Notes: generated from the sequence alone by a model not told the origin. Positions 36,567-49,014 are shown, counted from the first letter of the stretch. The stretch is DNA of 64,000 nt from Ligilactobacillus cholophilus (GCF_030389495.1 NZ_CP127832.1:372001-436000), one strand, 5' to 3'. A program made the numbers and translations.

Positions 36567-37363
36567 TGAAACAAAGAGTAACAACAGCGATTATCGCATT
36601 ATTAATATTTATTCCACTTTTAATTATTGGTGGAACTCCATTTAATATTTTAGTAGTTGCAATGGGAATTGTGGCAATGACAGAATTTGTATCTATGAAG
36701 AAATTATTTGTCGTTTCTCCTGCCGCATTTATTAGTTATTTTGCGATTGCGAGTTTATTAGTACCTAGAAACTGGCTTAATTTTTTGCCAGCTCCAGCTA
36801 ATGAAAGTTATATAGATTTATTTTTTGTATTCTTACTTTGCTTGCTAGCTTTTACAGTAATGTCAAAAAATATGTTTTCATTTGATGATGCAGGTGCATT
36901 AATTTTAGGTGCTGTATATGCAGGATTTGGCTTCCATTTTATGATTCAAGCACGTACTGAAAGTTTATGGATGCTCTTATATGCATTATTAATTGTTTGG
37001 ATTACAGATAGTGGAGCTTATCTAATTGGTCGGAAAATTGGAAAACATAAGCTTGCTCCAAAAATTAGCCCAAATAAAACATGGGAAGGTTCAATTGGTG
37101 GAACACTAGCAGCAGTAATAATTGTTGGTATTTATGTTTACATGCAACAATCTGTATTTAAATACAATATGCCAATTATGTTAGTTTTAACTTTAATCTT
37201 TTCAATTGGTGGACAATTTGGTGATTTAATTGAATCAGCATTTAAACGTCACTATGGAGTAAAAGATTCAGGTAAGATCTTACCTGGACATGGAGGAATT
37301 CTTGACCGATTTGACTCATTGTTATTTGTATTACCTTTGATGCACTTTGCAGGATTGATTTAG
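36566..37363 (+). CDS. cdsA: Phosphatidate cytidylyltransferase
   Basis: An integral membrane enzyme (about seven helices) that makes CDP-diacylglycerol from phosphatidate and CTP. The C-terminal signature from SPNKTWEGSIGG through GDLIESAFKRHYGVKDSG to LPGHGGILDRFDS is complete. The length is 265 aa. It is coupled to uppS and 28 bp before rseP, the standard order in Bacillota, and with plsX and fakA covers early phospholipid synthesis. Confidence 0.95.
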   Translation: MKQRVTTAIIALLIFIPLLIIGGTPFNILVVAMGIVAMTEFVSMKKLFVVSPAAFISYFAIASLLVPRNWLNFLPAPANESYIDLFFVFLLCLLAFTVMSKNMFSFDDAGALILGAVYAGFGFHFMIQARTESLWMLLYALLIVWITDSGAYLIGRKIGKHKLAPKISPNKTWEGSIGGTLAAVIIVGIYVYMQQSVFKYNMPIMLVLTLIFSIGGQFGDLIESAFKRHYGVKDSGKILPGHGGILDRFDSLLFVLPLMHFAGLI

Positions 37364-37391
37364 TTCATTAAGAGAGGAGTTAAGCCAAAAA

Positions 37392-38672
37392 ATGATTGTC
37401 ACAATTATTGCATTTATAATTGTTTTTGGTGTTTTAGTTTTCGTACATGAATTTGGACATTTTTATGCTGCTAAGAAATCAGGTATTTTAGTACGTGAAT
37501 TTTCAATTGGAATGGGACCAAAAATATTTGCATATCATAAAAATGGAACAACGTACACTTGGCGGCTTCTTCCATTAGGAGGATATGTAAGAATGGCTGG
37601 CCTTGAAGATGATGAAGATACATTGCAAAAAGGTGCACCTGTATCATTAGTTTTAAATGATGATCAGATTGTAACTAAAATCAATACAAGCCAAAAGAAA
37701 ATACTTAAAAACGCATTGCCATTAATTGTTACAGATTGGGACCTACAAAAAGGTTTATGGATTGAAGGTTATGAAAATGGCGATGAAGAACAAGTAAAAC
37801 GTTTTAAAGTCGATCATGATGCAATGATCATCGAAAATGATGGAACAGAAATTCAAATTGCTCCTCTTGATGTCCAGTATCAATCTGTCAGCGTTCCTAA
37901 AAGATTAATTACAAACGCTGCAGGTCCATTTAATAATTTCATTCTTGCAATTATTGCATTTGGATTAATTGCTTTTATTCAAGGTGGAGTTCAAGTTGAA
38001 ACTAATTCAAATCAAATTGGAACTGTTCAAACATCTTCAGTTGCTGCAAAAGCTGGATTGAAAGCTGATGATCGAATTGTTTCAGTAGATGGAAAGAAAA
38101 CTGATAATTGGCAAGAATTAGTAAATGCAATTAGCAGTCGCGGCGGTAAAGAAACTACTCTTGTTGTGAAGAATAAAAATAAAACACGACAAATCACGTT
38201 AGTGCCAAAGGTTGTAAAACAAAATGGAGAAAAAATTGGACAAATAGGAATTACTGAAAAGATTAAGACTAACCATTCTATTGGTGCAATTTTATCATAC
38301 GGATTTGTACGGACTTGGCAAATTATAGTAGCAATTTTTGCAGCATTAGGTCAAATGTTTACACATGGATTTAGTTTAAATGACTTTGGTGGACCAGTTG
38401 CAATGTACTCAATGACTTCAAAAGCTGCTCACTATGGAGTATTGAGTGTAATTAATTTAATGGCATTCTTATCTATAAACCTAGGTATTATGAACTTATT
38501 GCCTATTCCAGCATTAGACGGTGGAAAAATTGTTTTGAATGTTGTTGAAGGTATTAGGAAAAAACCAATTGATCCTAATAAAGAAGTTGTGATTACAATG
38601 ATTGGATTTGCCTTGTTAATGATTTTAATGATTTTAGTAACATGGAATGATATTCGGCGTTACTTCTTCTAA
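37392..38672 (+). CDS. rseP: Site-2 zinc metalloprotease RseP/RasP
   Basis: An intramembrane protease that cleaves anti-sigma factors, signal-peptide remnants and some membrane proteins. The zinc motif HEFGH is at 19-23 in the first helix, a PDZ domain covers about 205-285, and the second metal motif is in NLLPIPALDGG (about 372-382). The length is 426 aa. AGAGAGGAG precedes the start. It lies between cdsA and proS as in other lactobacilli. Confidence 0.94.
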   Translation: MIVTIIAFIIVFGVLVFVHEFGHFYAAKKSGILVREFSIGMGPKIFAYHKNGTTYTWRLLPLGGYVRMAGLEDDEDTLQKGAPVSLVLNDDQIVTKINTSQKKILKNALPLIVTDWDLQKGLWIEGYENGDEEQVKRFKVDHDAMIIENDGTEIQIAPLDVQYQSVSVPKRLITNAAGPFNNFILAIIAFGLIAFIQGGVQVETNSNQIGTVQTSSVAAKAGLKADDRIVSVDGKKTDNWQELVNAISSRGGKETTLVVKNKNKTRQITLVPKVVKQNGEKIGQIGITEKIKTNHSIGAILSYGFVRTWQIIVAIFAALGQMFTHGFSLNDFGGPVAMYSMTSKAAHYGVLSVINLMAFLSINLGIMNLLPIPALDGGKIVLNVVEGIRKKPIDPNKEVVITMIGFALLMILMILVTWNDIRRYFF

Positions 38673-38703
38673 AAAAATATGATAGACTAGAAAAAGAATT
38701 TAA

Positions 38704-40440
<1,737 letters not shown>

Positions 40441-40504
40441 TTTCTAGGATAAGGGAATAATAGTTAAGAGTTTAATTAATTTAAATCACTTTACAACGAA
40501 GTAG

Positions 40505-40597
40505 TTATAATACTAGTTGGAATTTAAGGTTTTAATTTAGCCCGACTGGAAATCTAAAAAAGACTGGGCTGAGTGCTGCAGTCTTTTTTAGACTTAA
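40505..40597 (+). promoter_or_regulatory. Possible polC leader with promoter and terminator
   Basis: TATAAT (40505-40510; no good -35) could start a transcript that meets a strong terminator about 45 nt later, before polC. The leader has two copies of GACTGG (40544-40549 and 40562-40567). The second forms the terminator's 5' arm and the first could compete for the same CAGTC 3' arm. AGCCC (40539-40543) can also pair with GGGCT (40566-40570). This is consistent with attenuation, but the terminator may only serve proS. Confidence 0.35.
40554..40597 (+). terminator. Terminator between proS and polC
   Basis: A perfect 13-bp stem, CTAAAAAAGACTG (40554-40566) and CAGTCTTTTTTAG (40579-40591), with a 12-nt loop. 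T residues lie within the 3' arm. Confidence 0.8.
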
Positions 40598-40619
40598 TAA
40601 ATAGGAGAGGAGAATAAGA

Positions 40620-43600
40620 TTGTCTTTAAGTAAACAAGAATTATTTAATAAATTGTTAGAACAAATAGATTGGCAGCCTAATGAAAATGATAAAGAGTTT
40701 TTAAAAGATGCCGCTATTGATAATGTTAAAGTTCATATAGATTCAAAGCGTTGGGATTTTTGTTTGCAAGTAGATAATATTTTGCCATTTAATTTATATG
40801 TTGATTTGGTTAATCACATTTCTGTTGCGTTTAAAGAAATTGCTGAAACTCATTTATTGATTAAAACGCAGAATCCTGAAGTAACAAATAAAAATTTGGC
40901 AGAATATTGGCAATGGGCAGTATCACATAGTGAAGTTCATTCTCCGATGATTAGTGAAGTTTTTCGTGGGAAGGTACCATCTATACAAGATGGTAGGCCT
41001 GTAATTGTTGCAGAAAATGAAATCGTTAAGAACTTTTTGACAAGTCAAGCTTTAGGTCCAATTGAAGATGAATATAGTAAAGTTGGTTTTCCTAAGTTAA
41101 CTTTCTCTACTTTAATTGATGATTCTAAATCTCAAGCCAAAATAAATGAGTTTAAAGAAAAGAAAGCTAAATCTGATGCTGAATTAGCACAGAGAGCAAT
41201 GAAAGCAATTAAGAAACAATCTGAAAAGAGAAAGAGCAAGCAAAAAGAAAATGTTAATTTAGATGGACCAATTGTTTTAGGTAAAAAAATAAGTGATGAT
41301 GTTCCAGTTCGGCAAATGTCTGAAATAAATGAAGAAGAGCGTTCAGTTGTTGTTCAAGGATATATATTTGATCGTGAAATAAGACAACTTCGTTCTGAAC
41401 GTAAATTGCTAATTTTAAAAGTTACGGATTATAGTTCATCTTTTGTAATTAAAAAGTTTTCGAGAGATGAGAATGATGAAGCAATTTTTGAAGCTTTAAA
41501 AGTAGGAAAATGGATAAAAGTTCGTGGAAGTGTGCAAGAAGATAGCTTTATGAGAGATTTAACTATTAATGCATATGACATTATGGAAGTTAAACATGAG
41601 AAACGTAAAGATACGATGCCCGATGGGGAAAAAAGAGTTGAATTACATTTACATACTAATATGAGTCAAATGGATGCAACTAATAGTATTTCTGATTATG
41701 TTTCTCAAGCAGCTAAATGGGGACATAAAGCAATTGCGGTGACTGATCATGGAGGATTGCAAGCTTTCCCTGAAGCTCATACGGCTGGTCAGAAGAATAA
41801 CGTTAAAATTTTGTATGGTGTAGAAGCTGATATTGTGAATGATGGTATGCCAATTGCATATAATGAAGCACATGTAAACTTGAAAGATAGCACATATGTT
41901 ATTTTTGATACGGAAACAACAGGGCTTTCTGCACGGTATGATAAAGTAATTGAATTAGCGGCAGTTAAAATGAAAAATGGTACAGTTATTGATCGTTTTG
42001 AACAATTCATTGATCCTGGTCATCCGCTTTCACAAACTACAATCAATTTAACAAGTATTACTGATGACATGGTGAAGGGTTCTAAATCTGAAGAAGAAGT
42101 CTTTAAAATGTTCCAGGAATTTTGTAAAGGATGCATAATTGTTGGTCATAACGCAACTTTTGACGTTGATTTTATGAATACTGGATATGAACGTCATCAT
42201 TTGCCTTTGATTAAAGAACCATGGATTGATACATTACCATTAGCACGCTTTTTGTATCCTGAGATGAAGGGGTTCAGACTAAATACATTGGCTAAAAAAT
42301 TAGATGTAAATCTAGAACATCATCACCGTGCTATATATGATGCTGAAGCAACAGGTTACATTTACTATGCAATGTTAAAAGATGCAGAAGAAAATTATGA
42401 TATAAAATATCATGACGATTTCAATAAATATGTAGGTGAAAATGATGCATATAAACATGAACATCCTTTCCATGCAACTATTTTAGCCAAAACACAAGAA
42501 GGACTTAAAAATTTATTTAAATTGATGTCTGATGGAATGACGAAGTACTTTTATCGTGTAGCACGAATTCCAAGGTCAGTTTTAAATAAGTATCGTGAAG
42601 GATTATTGATTGGTTCAGCATGTGCTAATAGTGAAGTATTTACTGCAATGATGCAGAAGGGATATGGCGTAGCAAAAGAAAAAGCTAAATATTATGATTA
42701 TTTGGAAGTTCAGCCAAAACCATTGTATGAACCACTAATTGAACAAGAATTAGTAAAAGATGAAGCAAATCTAGAAGAAATTATCTCCAATATGATAGAT
42801 TTAGCTCATGAATTGCAAATTCCGATTGTTGCTACTGGTGATGTTCATTATATGAATAAAGAAGATGCAATATATCGTAAGATTTTGATTCATTCTCAAG
42901 GTGGAGCTAACTCTTTAAATAGATTGCATAAACTTCCAGATGCTCATTTTAGAACGACAGATGAAATGTTAGATGATTTTTCATTTTTAGATGAAAAAAC
43001 TGCTAAAGAAATTGTTATAGATAACCCAACTAAGCTAGCAGATGAAATAGATGATATATCTCCTGTTAAAGACAAGTTATATACACCAAATATGCCTGGG
43101 GCAAATGAGCAAATTAGAGAGTTAGCGCTAAATAAGGCTCATGATTGGTATGGTGATCCGCTACCAGAATTAGTACAAGCAAGATTAGATAAAGAACTAA
43201 AATCTATTATTGGAAATGGTTTTGCGGTTATTTATTTAATTGCACAAAAATTGGTATTTAAATCAAATAAGGACGGATATTTAGTAGGTTCTCGTGGATC
43301 AGTTGGTTCAAGTTTTGTTGCTACAATGACTGGAATTACTGAAGTAAATCCATTACCACCACATTATCGTTGTCCTAAATGTAAATACTCAGAATTCTAC
43401 ACTAAAGGTGAGTATGGATCTGGTTATGATTTACCTGATAAAAAATGTCCAGAATGTGGAACAGAATTGATTAAAGATGGACAAGAAATTCCATTTGAAA
43501 CATTCCTTGGTTTTAAGGGAAATAAGGTTCCTGATATTGATTTAAACTTTTCAGGTGACTACCAACCAATTGGGCATAATTATACTAAGGTACTATTTGG

Positions 43601-44969
43601 TGAGAATAATGTTTTTCGGGCTGGAACTATTGGTACTGTTGCTGATAAAACTGCGTATGGTTATGTAAAAGCATATGAAAGAGATACAGAACAAACTTTA
43701 AGAAGTGCAGAAGTTGATCGTCTTGCAAAGGGAGCAACTGGTGTAAAACGTACTACTGGTCAACACCCTGCTGGAATTTTAGTAGTTCCAGATAATATGG
43801 AAATTTATGATTTTTCACCAATTCAATATCCTGCTGATGATTTGAGTGCACCATGGAGAACTACACACTTTGATTTCCACTCAATTCATGATAATATTCT
43901 TAAGCTTGATATTTTAGGGCATGATGATCCTACAATGATTCGTATGTTGCAAGATTTATCTGGAATTGAGCCAAAATCAATTCCTACAGATGATCCTGGG
44001 GTTATGGCATTGTTTTCAGGAACGGAAATTCTTGGTGTAACTCCAGAGCAAATTCAGTCTAAAACTGGGACACTGGGAATCCCTGAATTTGGAACTAGAT
44101 TTGTTCGTGGAATGCTTGAAAAAACGCATCCATCTACATTTGCCGAATTATTAAAAATTTCAGGATTATCTCATGGTACTGATGTTTGGTTAGGAAATGC
44201 AGAAGAATTAATTGAAAATGGAACAGCTAAAATGAGTGAAATTATTGGATGTCGTGATGATATTATGATGGATTTAATTCACTTTGGCGTAGATTCTGAA
44301 ACTTCTTTCCAAATTATGGAACACGTACGTAAAGGTCGAGGAATTCCTGACGATTGGCAAAAAGAAATGAAAGAAGCAGATGTTCCAGAGTGGTATATTG
44401 GATCATGTTTGAAGATTAAATATATGTTCCCTAAGGCACACGCTGCTGCTTATGTTTTAATGGCTTTACGTATTGCTTACTTTAAGGTTTATTTCCCAAT
44501 TATTTACTATGCAGCTTATTTTTCAGTTCGTGCAGATGATTTTGACTTAGTTGCGATGGCACATGGAAAGGAATCTGTAAAAGCAGCAATGAAGGAAATA
44601 AATGATAAAGGAATGGAAGCTTCAACTAAAGAAAAGAACTTATTAACTGTTCTAGAAATAGCTAATGAAATGCTTGAACGTGGATTTAAATTTAAAATGG
44701 TAGATATTAATAAATCTGATTCTTCAGACTGGTTAATTATGGATGATGGAAAAACATTACTAGCTCCATTTTCTGCAATCCCAGGTTTAGGACTAAATGT
44801 TGCTAAACAAATAATTGCAGCACGTGAAGAAAAACCATTTCTTTCAAAAGAAGATTTAGCTAAACGAGGTAAAGTTTCTCAATCAATTATTGAATTTATG
44901 AATGAACAACATGTTTTAGATGATTTACCAGATGAAAATCAATTAAGTTTATTTGATAGCATGTTTTAA
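40620..44969 (+). CDS. polC: DNA polymerase III PolC-type alpha subunit
   Basis: The Gram-positive replicative polymerase, with built-in 3'-5' exonuclease. N-terminal and OB domains (1-330) are followed by a split PHP domain (from [15 protein letters not shown]). The exonuclease has Exo I in FDTETTGL and ends near [12 protein letters not shown]. The polymerase core includes the zinc cysteines CPKCKYSEF and CPECGTE and the catalytic acids in PDIDLNF. The C-terminus QLSLFDSMF includes a clamp-binding motif (QLSLF). The length is 1449 aa. A TTG start with AGGAGAGGAGAA is used. Confidence 0.97.
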   Translation: MSLSKQELFNKLLEQIDWQPNENDKEFLKDAAIDNVKVHIDSKRWDFCLQVDNILPFNLYVDLVNHISVAFKEIAETHLLIKTQNPEVTNKNLAEYWQWAVSHSEVHSPMISEVFRGKVPSIQDGRPVIVAENEIVKNFLTSQALGPIEDEYSKVGFPKLTFSTLIDDSKSQAKINEFKEKKAKSDAELAQRAMKAIKKQSEKRKSKQKENVNLDGPIVLGKKISDDVPVRQMSEINEEERSVVVQGYIFDREIRQLRSERKLLILKVTDYSSSFVIKKFSRDENDEAIFEALKVGKWIKVRGSVQEDSFMRDLTINAYDIMEVKHEKRKDTMPDGEKRVELHLHTNMSQMDATNSISDYVSQAAKWGHKAIAVTDHGGLQAFPEAHTAGQKNNVKILYGVEADIVNDGMPIAYNEAHVNLKDSTYVIFDTETTGLSARYDKVIELAAVKMKNGTVIDRFEQFIDPGHPLSQTTINLTSITDDMVKGSKSEEEVFKMFQEFCKGCIIVGHNATFDVDFMNTGYERHHLPLIKEPWIDTLPLARFLYPEMKGFRLNTLAKKLDVNLEHHHRAIYDAEATGYIYYAMLKDAEENYDIKYHDDFNKYVGENDAYKHEHPFHATILAKTQEGLKNLFKLMSDGMTKYFYRVARIPRSVLNKYREGLLIGSACANSEVFTAMMQKGYGVAKEKAKYYDYLEVQPKPLYEPLIEQELVKDEANLEEIISNMIDLAHELQIPIVATGDVHYMNKEDAIYRKILIHSQGGANSLNRLHKLPDAHFRTTDEMLDDFSFLDEKTAKEIVIDNPTKLADEIDDISPVKDKLYTPNMPGANEQIRELALNKAHDWYGDPLPELVQARLDKELKSIIGNGFAVIYLIAQKLVFKSNKDGYLVGSRGSVGSSFVATMTGITEVNPLPPHYRCPKCKYSEFYTKGEYGSGYDLPDKKCPECGTELIKDGQEIPFETFLGFKGNKVPDIDLNFSGDYQPIGHNYTKVLFGENNVFRAGTIGTVADKTAYGYVKAYERDTEQTLRSAEVDRLAKGATGVKRTTGQHPAGILVVPDNMEIYDFSPIQYPADDLSAPWRTTHFDFHSIHDNILKLDILGHDDPTMIRMLQDLSGIEPKSIPTDDPGVMALFSGTEILGVTPEQIQSKTGTLGIPEFGTRFVRGMLEKTHPSTFAELLKISGLSHGTDVWLGNAEELIENGTAKMSEIIGCRDDIMMDLIHFGVDSETSFQIMEHVRKGRGIPDDWQKEMKEADVPEWYIGSCLKIKYMFPKAHAAAYVLMALRIAYFKVYFPIIYYAAYFSVRADDFDLVAMAHGKESVKAAMKEINDKGMEASTKEKNLLTVLEIANEMLERGFKFKMVDINKSDSSDWLIMDDGKTLLAPFSAIPGLGLNVAKQIIAAREEKPFLSKEDLAKRGKVSQSIIEFMNEQHVLDDLPDENQLSLFDSMF

Positions 44970-44973
44970 AAAT

Positions 44974-45007
44974 AAAGGCTCATAACAGTGATGTTATGGG
45001 CTTTTTT
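44974..45007 (+). terminator. Intrinsic terminator after polC
   Basis: AAAGGCTCATAAC pairs with GTTATGGGCTTT, then TTTT. It ends the unit, so the next genes are transcribed separately. Confidence 0.85.
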
Positions 45008-45072
45008 GTAACAATTTAGTGACTTATATAAAATCAATCGAATATCAGATAGTTTAATTTATAAAAAATATC

Positions 45073-45101
45073 TTTACATATCTATTAAATACCTATAAAA
45101 T
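45073..45101 (+). promoter_or_regulatory. Sigma-A promoter of the small unknown gene
   Basis: TTTACA (45073-45078), exactly 17 bp and TAAAAT (45096-45101), 67 bp before the TTG start at 45168. Confidence 0.55.
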
Positions 45102-45167
45102 CATATTGAAGAAAGAATTTTTGGATTTTTAGTAGCGTTTTTAATAAAACGTAAAGAAGGTAACATA

Positions 45168-45449
45168 TTGTATATCATTGTGAATACTGAAGATAATCGT
45201 ATTTGCTCAGAATGGAACTATTTAAATCGTCCAGAAAAATTTATTTGTTGGAAAACGCATAGTGAAATTGAAGCTGAAAATAGTTATCGTACAAATAATG
45301 TTTATATTAAAAAATTGGCAAAAGAATTTATAAAAAGAGAGTTTGATCAATTAGATTGCTATATAGTTATGCCATCAAATTCCTTTATCAAGTTTTTTGA
45401 TAATTTTATTAATATAGCAAAGGTAAGTTTATATCTAATTTTTAATTAA
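45168..45449 (+). CDS. Small protein of unknown function
   Basis: A 93-aa soluble-looking protein starting MYIIVNTEDNRICSEWNYLN, with a mixed charged middle and a C-terminal hydrophobic patch (IKFFDNFINIAKVSLYLIF) that is too short and polar to call a firm membrane helix. I do not recognise a family. The TTG start has AAGAAGG 7 bp upstream. Its own promoter and terminator make it a free-standing transcription unit between polC and the membrane protein gene, where most relatives have none. This supports a real gene, but expression should be confirmed. Confidence 0.6.
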   Translation: MYIIVNTEDNRICSEWNYLNRPEKFICWKTHSEIEAENSYRTNNVYIKKLAKEFIKREFDQLDCYIVMPSNSFIKFFDNFINIAKVSLYLIFN

Positions 45450-45459
45450 AGAATGATTT

Positions 45460-45488
45460 AAGGTACTAGAGAAGTCTAGTACCTTTTT
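45460..45488 (+). terminator. Intrinsic terminator after the small unknown gene
   Basis: AAGGTACTAGA pairs with TCTAGTACCTT, 4-nt loop, then TTT. Confidence 0.85.
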
Positions 45489-45541
45489 ATTTTTAATAAA
45501 ATATTTAATTTATGATTTTTATGAAAAAAATTTTGGATGAT

Positions 45542-45550
45542 TGATATAAT
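45542..45550 (+). promoter_or_regulatory. Extended -10 promoter of the membrane protein gene
   Basis: TGaTATAAT (-10 at 45545-45550) lies 33 bp before the ATG at 45583. A weak -35 (ATGAAA, 45521-45526) is 18 bp upstream. Confidence 0.45.
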
Positions 45551-45582
45551 AAAATTATTAGATTTGAGGAGTGAGTTTATAT

Positions 45583-47244
45583 ATGAGTACGGAAGTTGGT
45601 AAAAAACAATGTATTAAGAAAAATGTTTTGCGTATATTGTTTTTTATTATATTAAGTTTTTGCTATATTTATTTTTTTACAAATAGTACAGGGCAAGCAA
45701 TTATTAAAGCAAATATTGATGGAGAATTTCATATTTCACGAATATTAAGTTTGGAAAATATCTTTAATTCACCAGTTAACTTTAAATATTTTGCACATAC
45801 TGGGCAAATAGTAAATTTAATGTATCCTTGGGTATTAGTTTATCCAATGTATTTGTTATATAAGTTAACCAATGATGTAGTATTAGCTTATTATTTGTAT
45901 TTTACAATAATAACATTTGTTACACTTGAATTAACTTATTATTGCAGTAAAAAAATGAAACAATCTACTTTAGGGGCAATGCTTGTTGCTGTCCTATATT
46001 CGTTTTCGATGGTACGTACTTCTGATATATATTTTCGAATGGCAATAGGGGAAGTGTTAGGAATTACATTTTTCCCTCTAGTATTATTAGGAATATACCA
46101 AATATTTTATGAAAAGAAACCTAAATGGATAGCCTTAACACTAGGAATGACATTATTAGTATATAGTCATGTAATTTCTGTAGTGTTAGCAAGTTTGTTA
46201 ATTTTAATGTTTTTCTTCATTAATATTTTACGCAAAAAAATTAATAAAGAACGACTTTTAGCTTTATTGAAAGCAACTGGAATGACGTTACTATTAGGAT
46301 TAGGATTTTTGTTACCAATGTTACAGATGTTAATAAGCGTAGATATTAGCAAACCTGTAGTTTACAATTTATTCCAAGCAGCATTGAAGCCTAATGATTT
46401 AATCAGCAAATCAATTAGTAATGAAGTTAGCAGTGTAATTACTTTTAATTTTGTCTATATTGTTTTGATTGTTATTTTATTATTTAATTTGAAAAAGATT
46501 AAGGGATTTTGTAGAGATACCTTATTATTAGGAACTATTTTTACAATTATGTCTACTACATTATTTCCATGGGATGTTTTCCAGAATTTATTACATGTAA
46601 TTCAATTTCCATGGCGTTTAATTGGAATAGCATCACTTTTATTAGCATTTTCATTTGGCTCGCTATTTGGAAATTTTGTAAATCAAAGTCATCATAATAA
46701 AAAAAGATTACAGTTATTTGCGATGACCATTTGTTGTATCGTTTTATGTCATTTTGGAACTCTTGATATGATTGGAAATATAAATGGTTTAAACAATGGA
46801 GATACTTCGGAAAAATTTGTTAAAGAAGTATCTAAAAATCCTAATTTTAATGGACTAGATGATTATGCACCTAAAGATGCGGGATATGATTTACAATTTA
46901 TTCATGATCAAAAAATTTGTGCTAATGCAAGCTGGCATTCTGTAAAAATAAAAAGAACGGCTAATAAAGTAATTTATAAATATGATTCACCTAATGCGAC
47001 GACTGCATTTTTACCAGTATTCTATTATCCTGGAGAAGTTGTTAAACAGAATGGAGATCGGATTTTTGTGCAAAAAGCTCAAGATGGTGCAACATTAGTA
47101 AATTTAAAAGAGGGAGAAAATACATTTGAAGTTTCTTTTGAATATACTAAATTGGCAAAAGCTTCTTGGACTATTTCTTTAATTAGTTTTGTTGTTTTAT
47201 GTGGTTATCTAATTTTTAAAAAGAAGAGGGTATTAGCAAATTAA
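45583..47244 (+). CDS. Multi-spanning membrane protein, probable GT-C type (PTPS-related/YfhO-like)
   Basis: A 553-aa protein with about ten to twelve transmembrane helices, an N-terminal loop IDGEFHISRI after the first helix, and a C-terminal extracellular beta-rich domain (about 430-530) before a last helix and KKKR tail. The DGxxH loop and helix layout resemble the 6-pyruvoyl-tetrahydropterin-synthase-related and YfhO families, large GT-C-fold proteins thought to use polyprenyl-phosphate sugars in wall glycopolymer modification. Substrate is unknown. The ATG at 45583 follows GAGGAG; GTG 45571 overlaps that site. The gene breaks the usual polC-rimP junction. Confidence 0.65.
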   Translation: MSTEVGKKQCIKKNVLRILFFIILSFCYIYFFTNSTGQAIIKANIDGEFHISRILSLENIFNSPVNFKYFAHTGQIVNLMYPWVLVYPMYLLYKLTNDVVLAYYLYFTIITFVTLELTYYCSKKMKQSTLGAMLVAVLYSFSMVRTSDIYFRMAIGEVLGITFFPLVLLGIYQIFYEKKPKWIALTLGMTLLVYSHVISVVLASLLILMFFFINILRKKINKERLLALLKATGMTLLLGLGFLLPMLQMLISVDISKPVVYNLFQAALKPNDLISKSISNEVSSVITFNFVYIVLIVILLFNLKKIKGFCRDTLLLGTIFTIMSTTLFPWDVFQNLLHVIQFPWRLIGIASLLLAFSFGSLFGNFVNQSHHNKKRLQLFAMTICCIVLCHFGTLDMIGNINGLNNGDTSEKFVKEVSKNPNFNGLDDYAPKDAGYDLQFIHDQKICANASWHSVKIKRTANKVIYKYDSPNATTAFLPVFYYPGEVVKQNGDRIFVQKAQDGATLVNLKEGENTFEVSFEYTKLAKASWTISLISFVVLCGYLIFKKKRVLAN

Positions 47245-47245
47245 C

Positions 47246-47274
47246 TTGAATTTTTAGTATCTGATTGATATAAT
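47246..47274 (+). promoter_or_regulatory. Sigma-A promoter of the rimP-nusA-infB operon
   Basis: TTGAAT (47246-47251), 17 bp and TATAAT (47269-47274), with TGA directly before the -10. This is one of the best promoter matches in the window, 91 bp upstream of rimP. Confidence 0.7.
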
Positions 47275-47298
47275 AAAGATGTATTTTTATAACTCGGT

Positions 47299-47328
47299 AA
47301 GAGTGAGCAGTAATGCTCACTCTTTTTA
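47299..47328 (+). terminator. Terminator hairpin in the rimP leader
   Basis: A perfect 11-bp stem AAGAGTGAGCA/TGCTCACTCTT with GTAA loop and a T run lies about 20 nt after the expected transcription start and 37 bp before rimP. Being downstream of the promoter, it is better read as a leader attenuator than as the end of the preceding gene. Confidence 0.75.
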
Positions 47329-47364
47329 GTGGAATGAGTTTATATTGAATGAGGAGGATATTTA

Positions 47365-47838
47365 GTGAGCAGTGTAGTAGAAACAGTGACTGATTTAGTT
47401 ACACCAATTTTAGATAACTATCATTTTGAATTGGTAGATATTGAATTTGTTAAAGAAGGTAAAAATTGGTATTTGCGCGTGTTCATTGACAAACCAAATG
47501 GCATTACAATAGATGAGTGTGCATTGGTAAGTGATCAATTAAGTGAAAAACTTGATAATTGTGATCCAGATCCAATTCCCCAAGCATACTATCTAGAAGT
47601 TTCTTCCCCTGGTGCTGAACGCCCATTGAAAAAAGAAAAAGATTATGAGCGTGCCATTGGGAAGTATATTCATGTTTCTTTATATCAACAAATTGATAAA
47701 AGTAAGATTTATGAAGGAACAATGACAGAACTAACTAAAGATAGTTTAACTTTGGAATATCGAGATAAAACAAGAATTAAAACAATTACGATCCCTCGTG
47801 AAAAAATTGCGAAGGCTCGTTTAGCAATTGAATTTTAA
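47365..47838 (+). CDS. rimP: Ribosome maturation factor RimP
   Basis: RimP assists 30S maturation near S12. The 157-aa protein shows [28 protein letters not shown] and [26 protein letters not shown], the two conserved blocks of the family. The GTG start has GAGGAGGATA. It is the first gene of the conserved rimP-nusA-ylxR-ylxQ-infB-rbfA operon and ends 28 bp before nusA. Confidence 0.95.
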   Translation: MSSVVETVTDLVTPILDNYHFELVDIEFVKEGKNWYLRVFIDKPNGITIDECALVSDQLSEKLDNCDPDPIPQAYYLEVSSPGAERPLKKEKDYERAIGKYIHVSLYQQIDKSKIYEGTMTELTKDSLTLEYRDKTRIKTITIPREKIAKARLAIEF

Positions 47839-47866
47839 ACATCTTATACTAAGGGAGATTTTTTTA

Positions 47867-49003
47867 ATGAGTAAAGAATTATTAACAGCTTTAGATGTTC
47901 TTGAAAAAGAAAAAGGCGTTAAACAAGAAATTGTGATTGAAGCTTTGGAAAATGCATTGGTTTCAGCATACAAAAGAAACTATGGCCAAGCTCAAAACGT
48001 TGAAGTTGAATTTGATAGCAAAAAGGGCGATATTCATGTTTATGCGGTCAAAGATGTTGTAAATGAAGTCTTTGACTCACGTTTAGAAGTTAGTTTAGAT
48101 GATGCATTGCAATTGAATAAAGCATATGAAATTGGTGATCAAATTAGATTTGAAGTAACACCAAAAGACTTCGGAAGAATTGCTGCACAAACAGCTAAAC
48201 AAGTAATTATGCAACGTGTGCGTGAAGAAGAACATAATGTAATTTACAATGAATACATTAAATATGAAAATGAAATTGTAACTGGTGAAGTTGAAAGAAG
48301 AGACAATAAATATATTTATGTAAACTTAGGTAAAGTTGAAGCTGTTCTTTCTCATAAAGATCAAATTGATGGTGAAGAATATAAATCACATGATAAGATC
48401 AAGGTTTACATTTACAAAGTTGAAAATGGTTCTAAAGGACCTCAAGTATTTGTAAGTCGTTCACATCCTGATTTATTACGTCGATTATTTGAACAAGAAG
48501 TTCCTGAAATTTATAATGGTGAAGTAGAAATTGTTTCAATTGCACGTGAAGCAGGAGATCGTGCAAAAGTTGCAGTACGTTCAACAATCGATAATTTAGA
48601 TCCAGTTGGAACTTGTGTTGGTCAACGTGGTGAACGTGTTCAACAAATTGTTAATGAATTAAAGGGCGAAAACATGGATATTGTTAAATGGGATGAAGAT
48701 CCAGCAAAATATATTGCTAATGCTTTGAACCCAGCTGATGTAATTGAAGTTCGGTTTGATGATGAAAATGACCACAATTGTGTAGTTATTGTTCCTGATG
48801 ATCAATTATCATTAGCAATTGGTAAAAGAGGTCAAAATGTCCGCTTAGCAGCTCGTTTGACAGGTTATAAGATTGATATTAAATCTGAATCAGATATGCA
48901 AGAAGAAAATATCCAAGAAGATATCTCTTTAGCAGAAGAAGATGGTAATATGCCCGAAGATATTTCCATTGATACTGAAATTGATGAAAACACAGAGGAA
49001 TAA
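47867..49003 (+). CDS. nusA: Transcription termination/antitermination protein NusA
   Basis: NusA binds RNA polymerase and RNA, promoting pausing and termination. The N-terminal domain (1-125, MSKELLTALDVLEKEKGV) is followed by an S1 domain (about 135-200, GEVERRDNKYIYVNLGKVEA) and KH1/KH2 (GTCVGQRGERVQQI; LAIGKRGQNVRLAARLTGY). The C-terminus is acidic with no repeats, as in Bacillota. The ATG at 47867 follows AAGGGAGA; an in-frame start at 47828 overlaps rimP and is rejected. The length is 378 aa. Confidence 0.96.
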   Translation: MSKELLTALDVLEKEKGVKQEIVIEALENALVSAYKRNYGQAQNVEVEFDSKKGDIHVYAVKDVVNEVFDSRLEVSLDDALQLNKAYEIGDQIRFEVTPKDFGRIAAQTAKQVIMQRVREEEHNVIYNEYIKYENEIVTGEVERRDNKYIYVNLGKVEAVLSHKDQIDGEEYKSHDKIKVYIYKVENGSKGPQVFVSRSHPDLLRRLFEQEVPEIYNGEVEIVSIAREAGDRAKVAVRSTIDNLDPVGTCVGQRGERVQQIVNELKGENMDIVKWDEDPAKYIANALNPADVIEVRFDDENDHNCVVIVPDDQLSLAIGKRGQNVRLAARLTGYKIDIKSESDMQEENIQEDISLAEEDGNMPEDISIDTEIDENTEE

Positions 49004-49014
49004 GAGGTAATATC

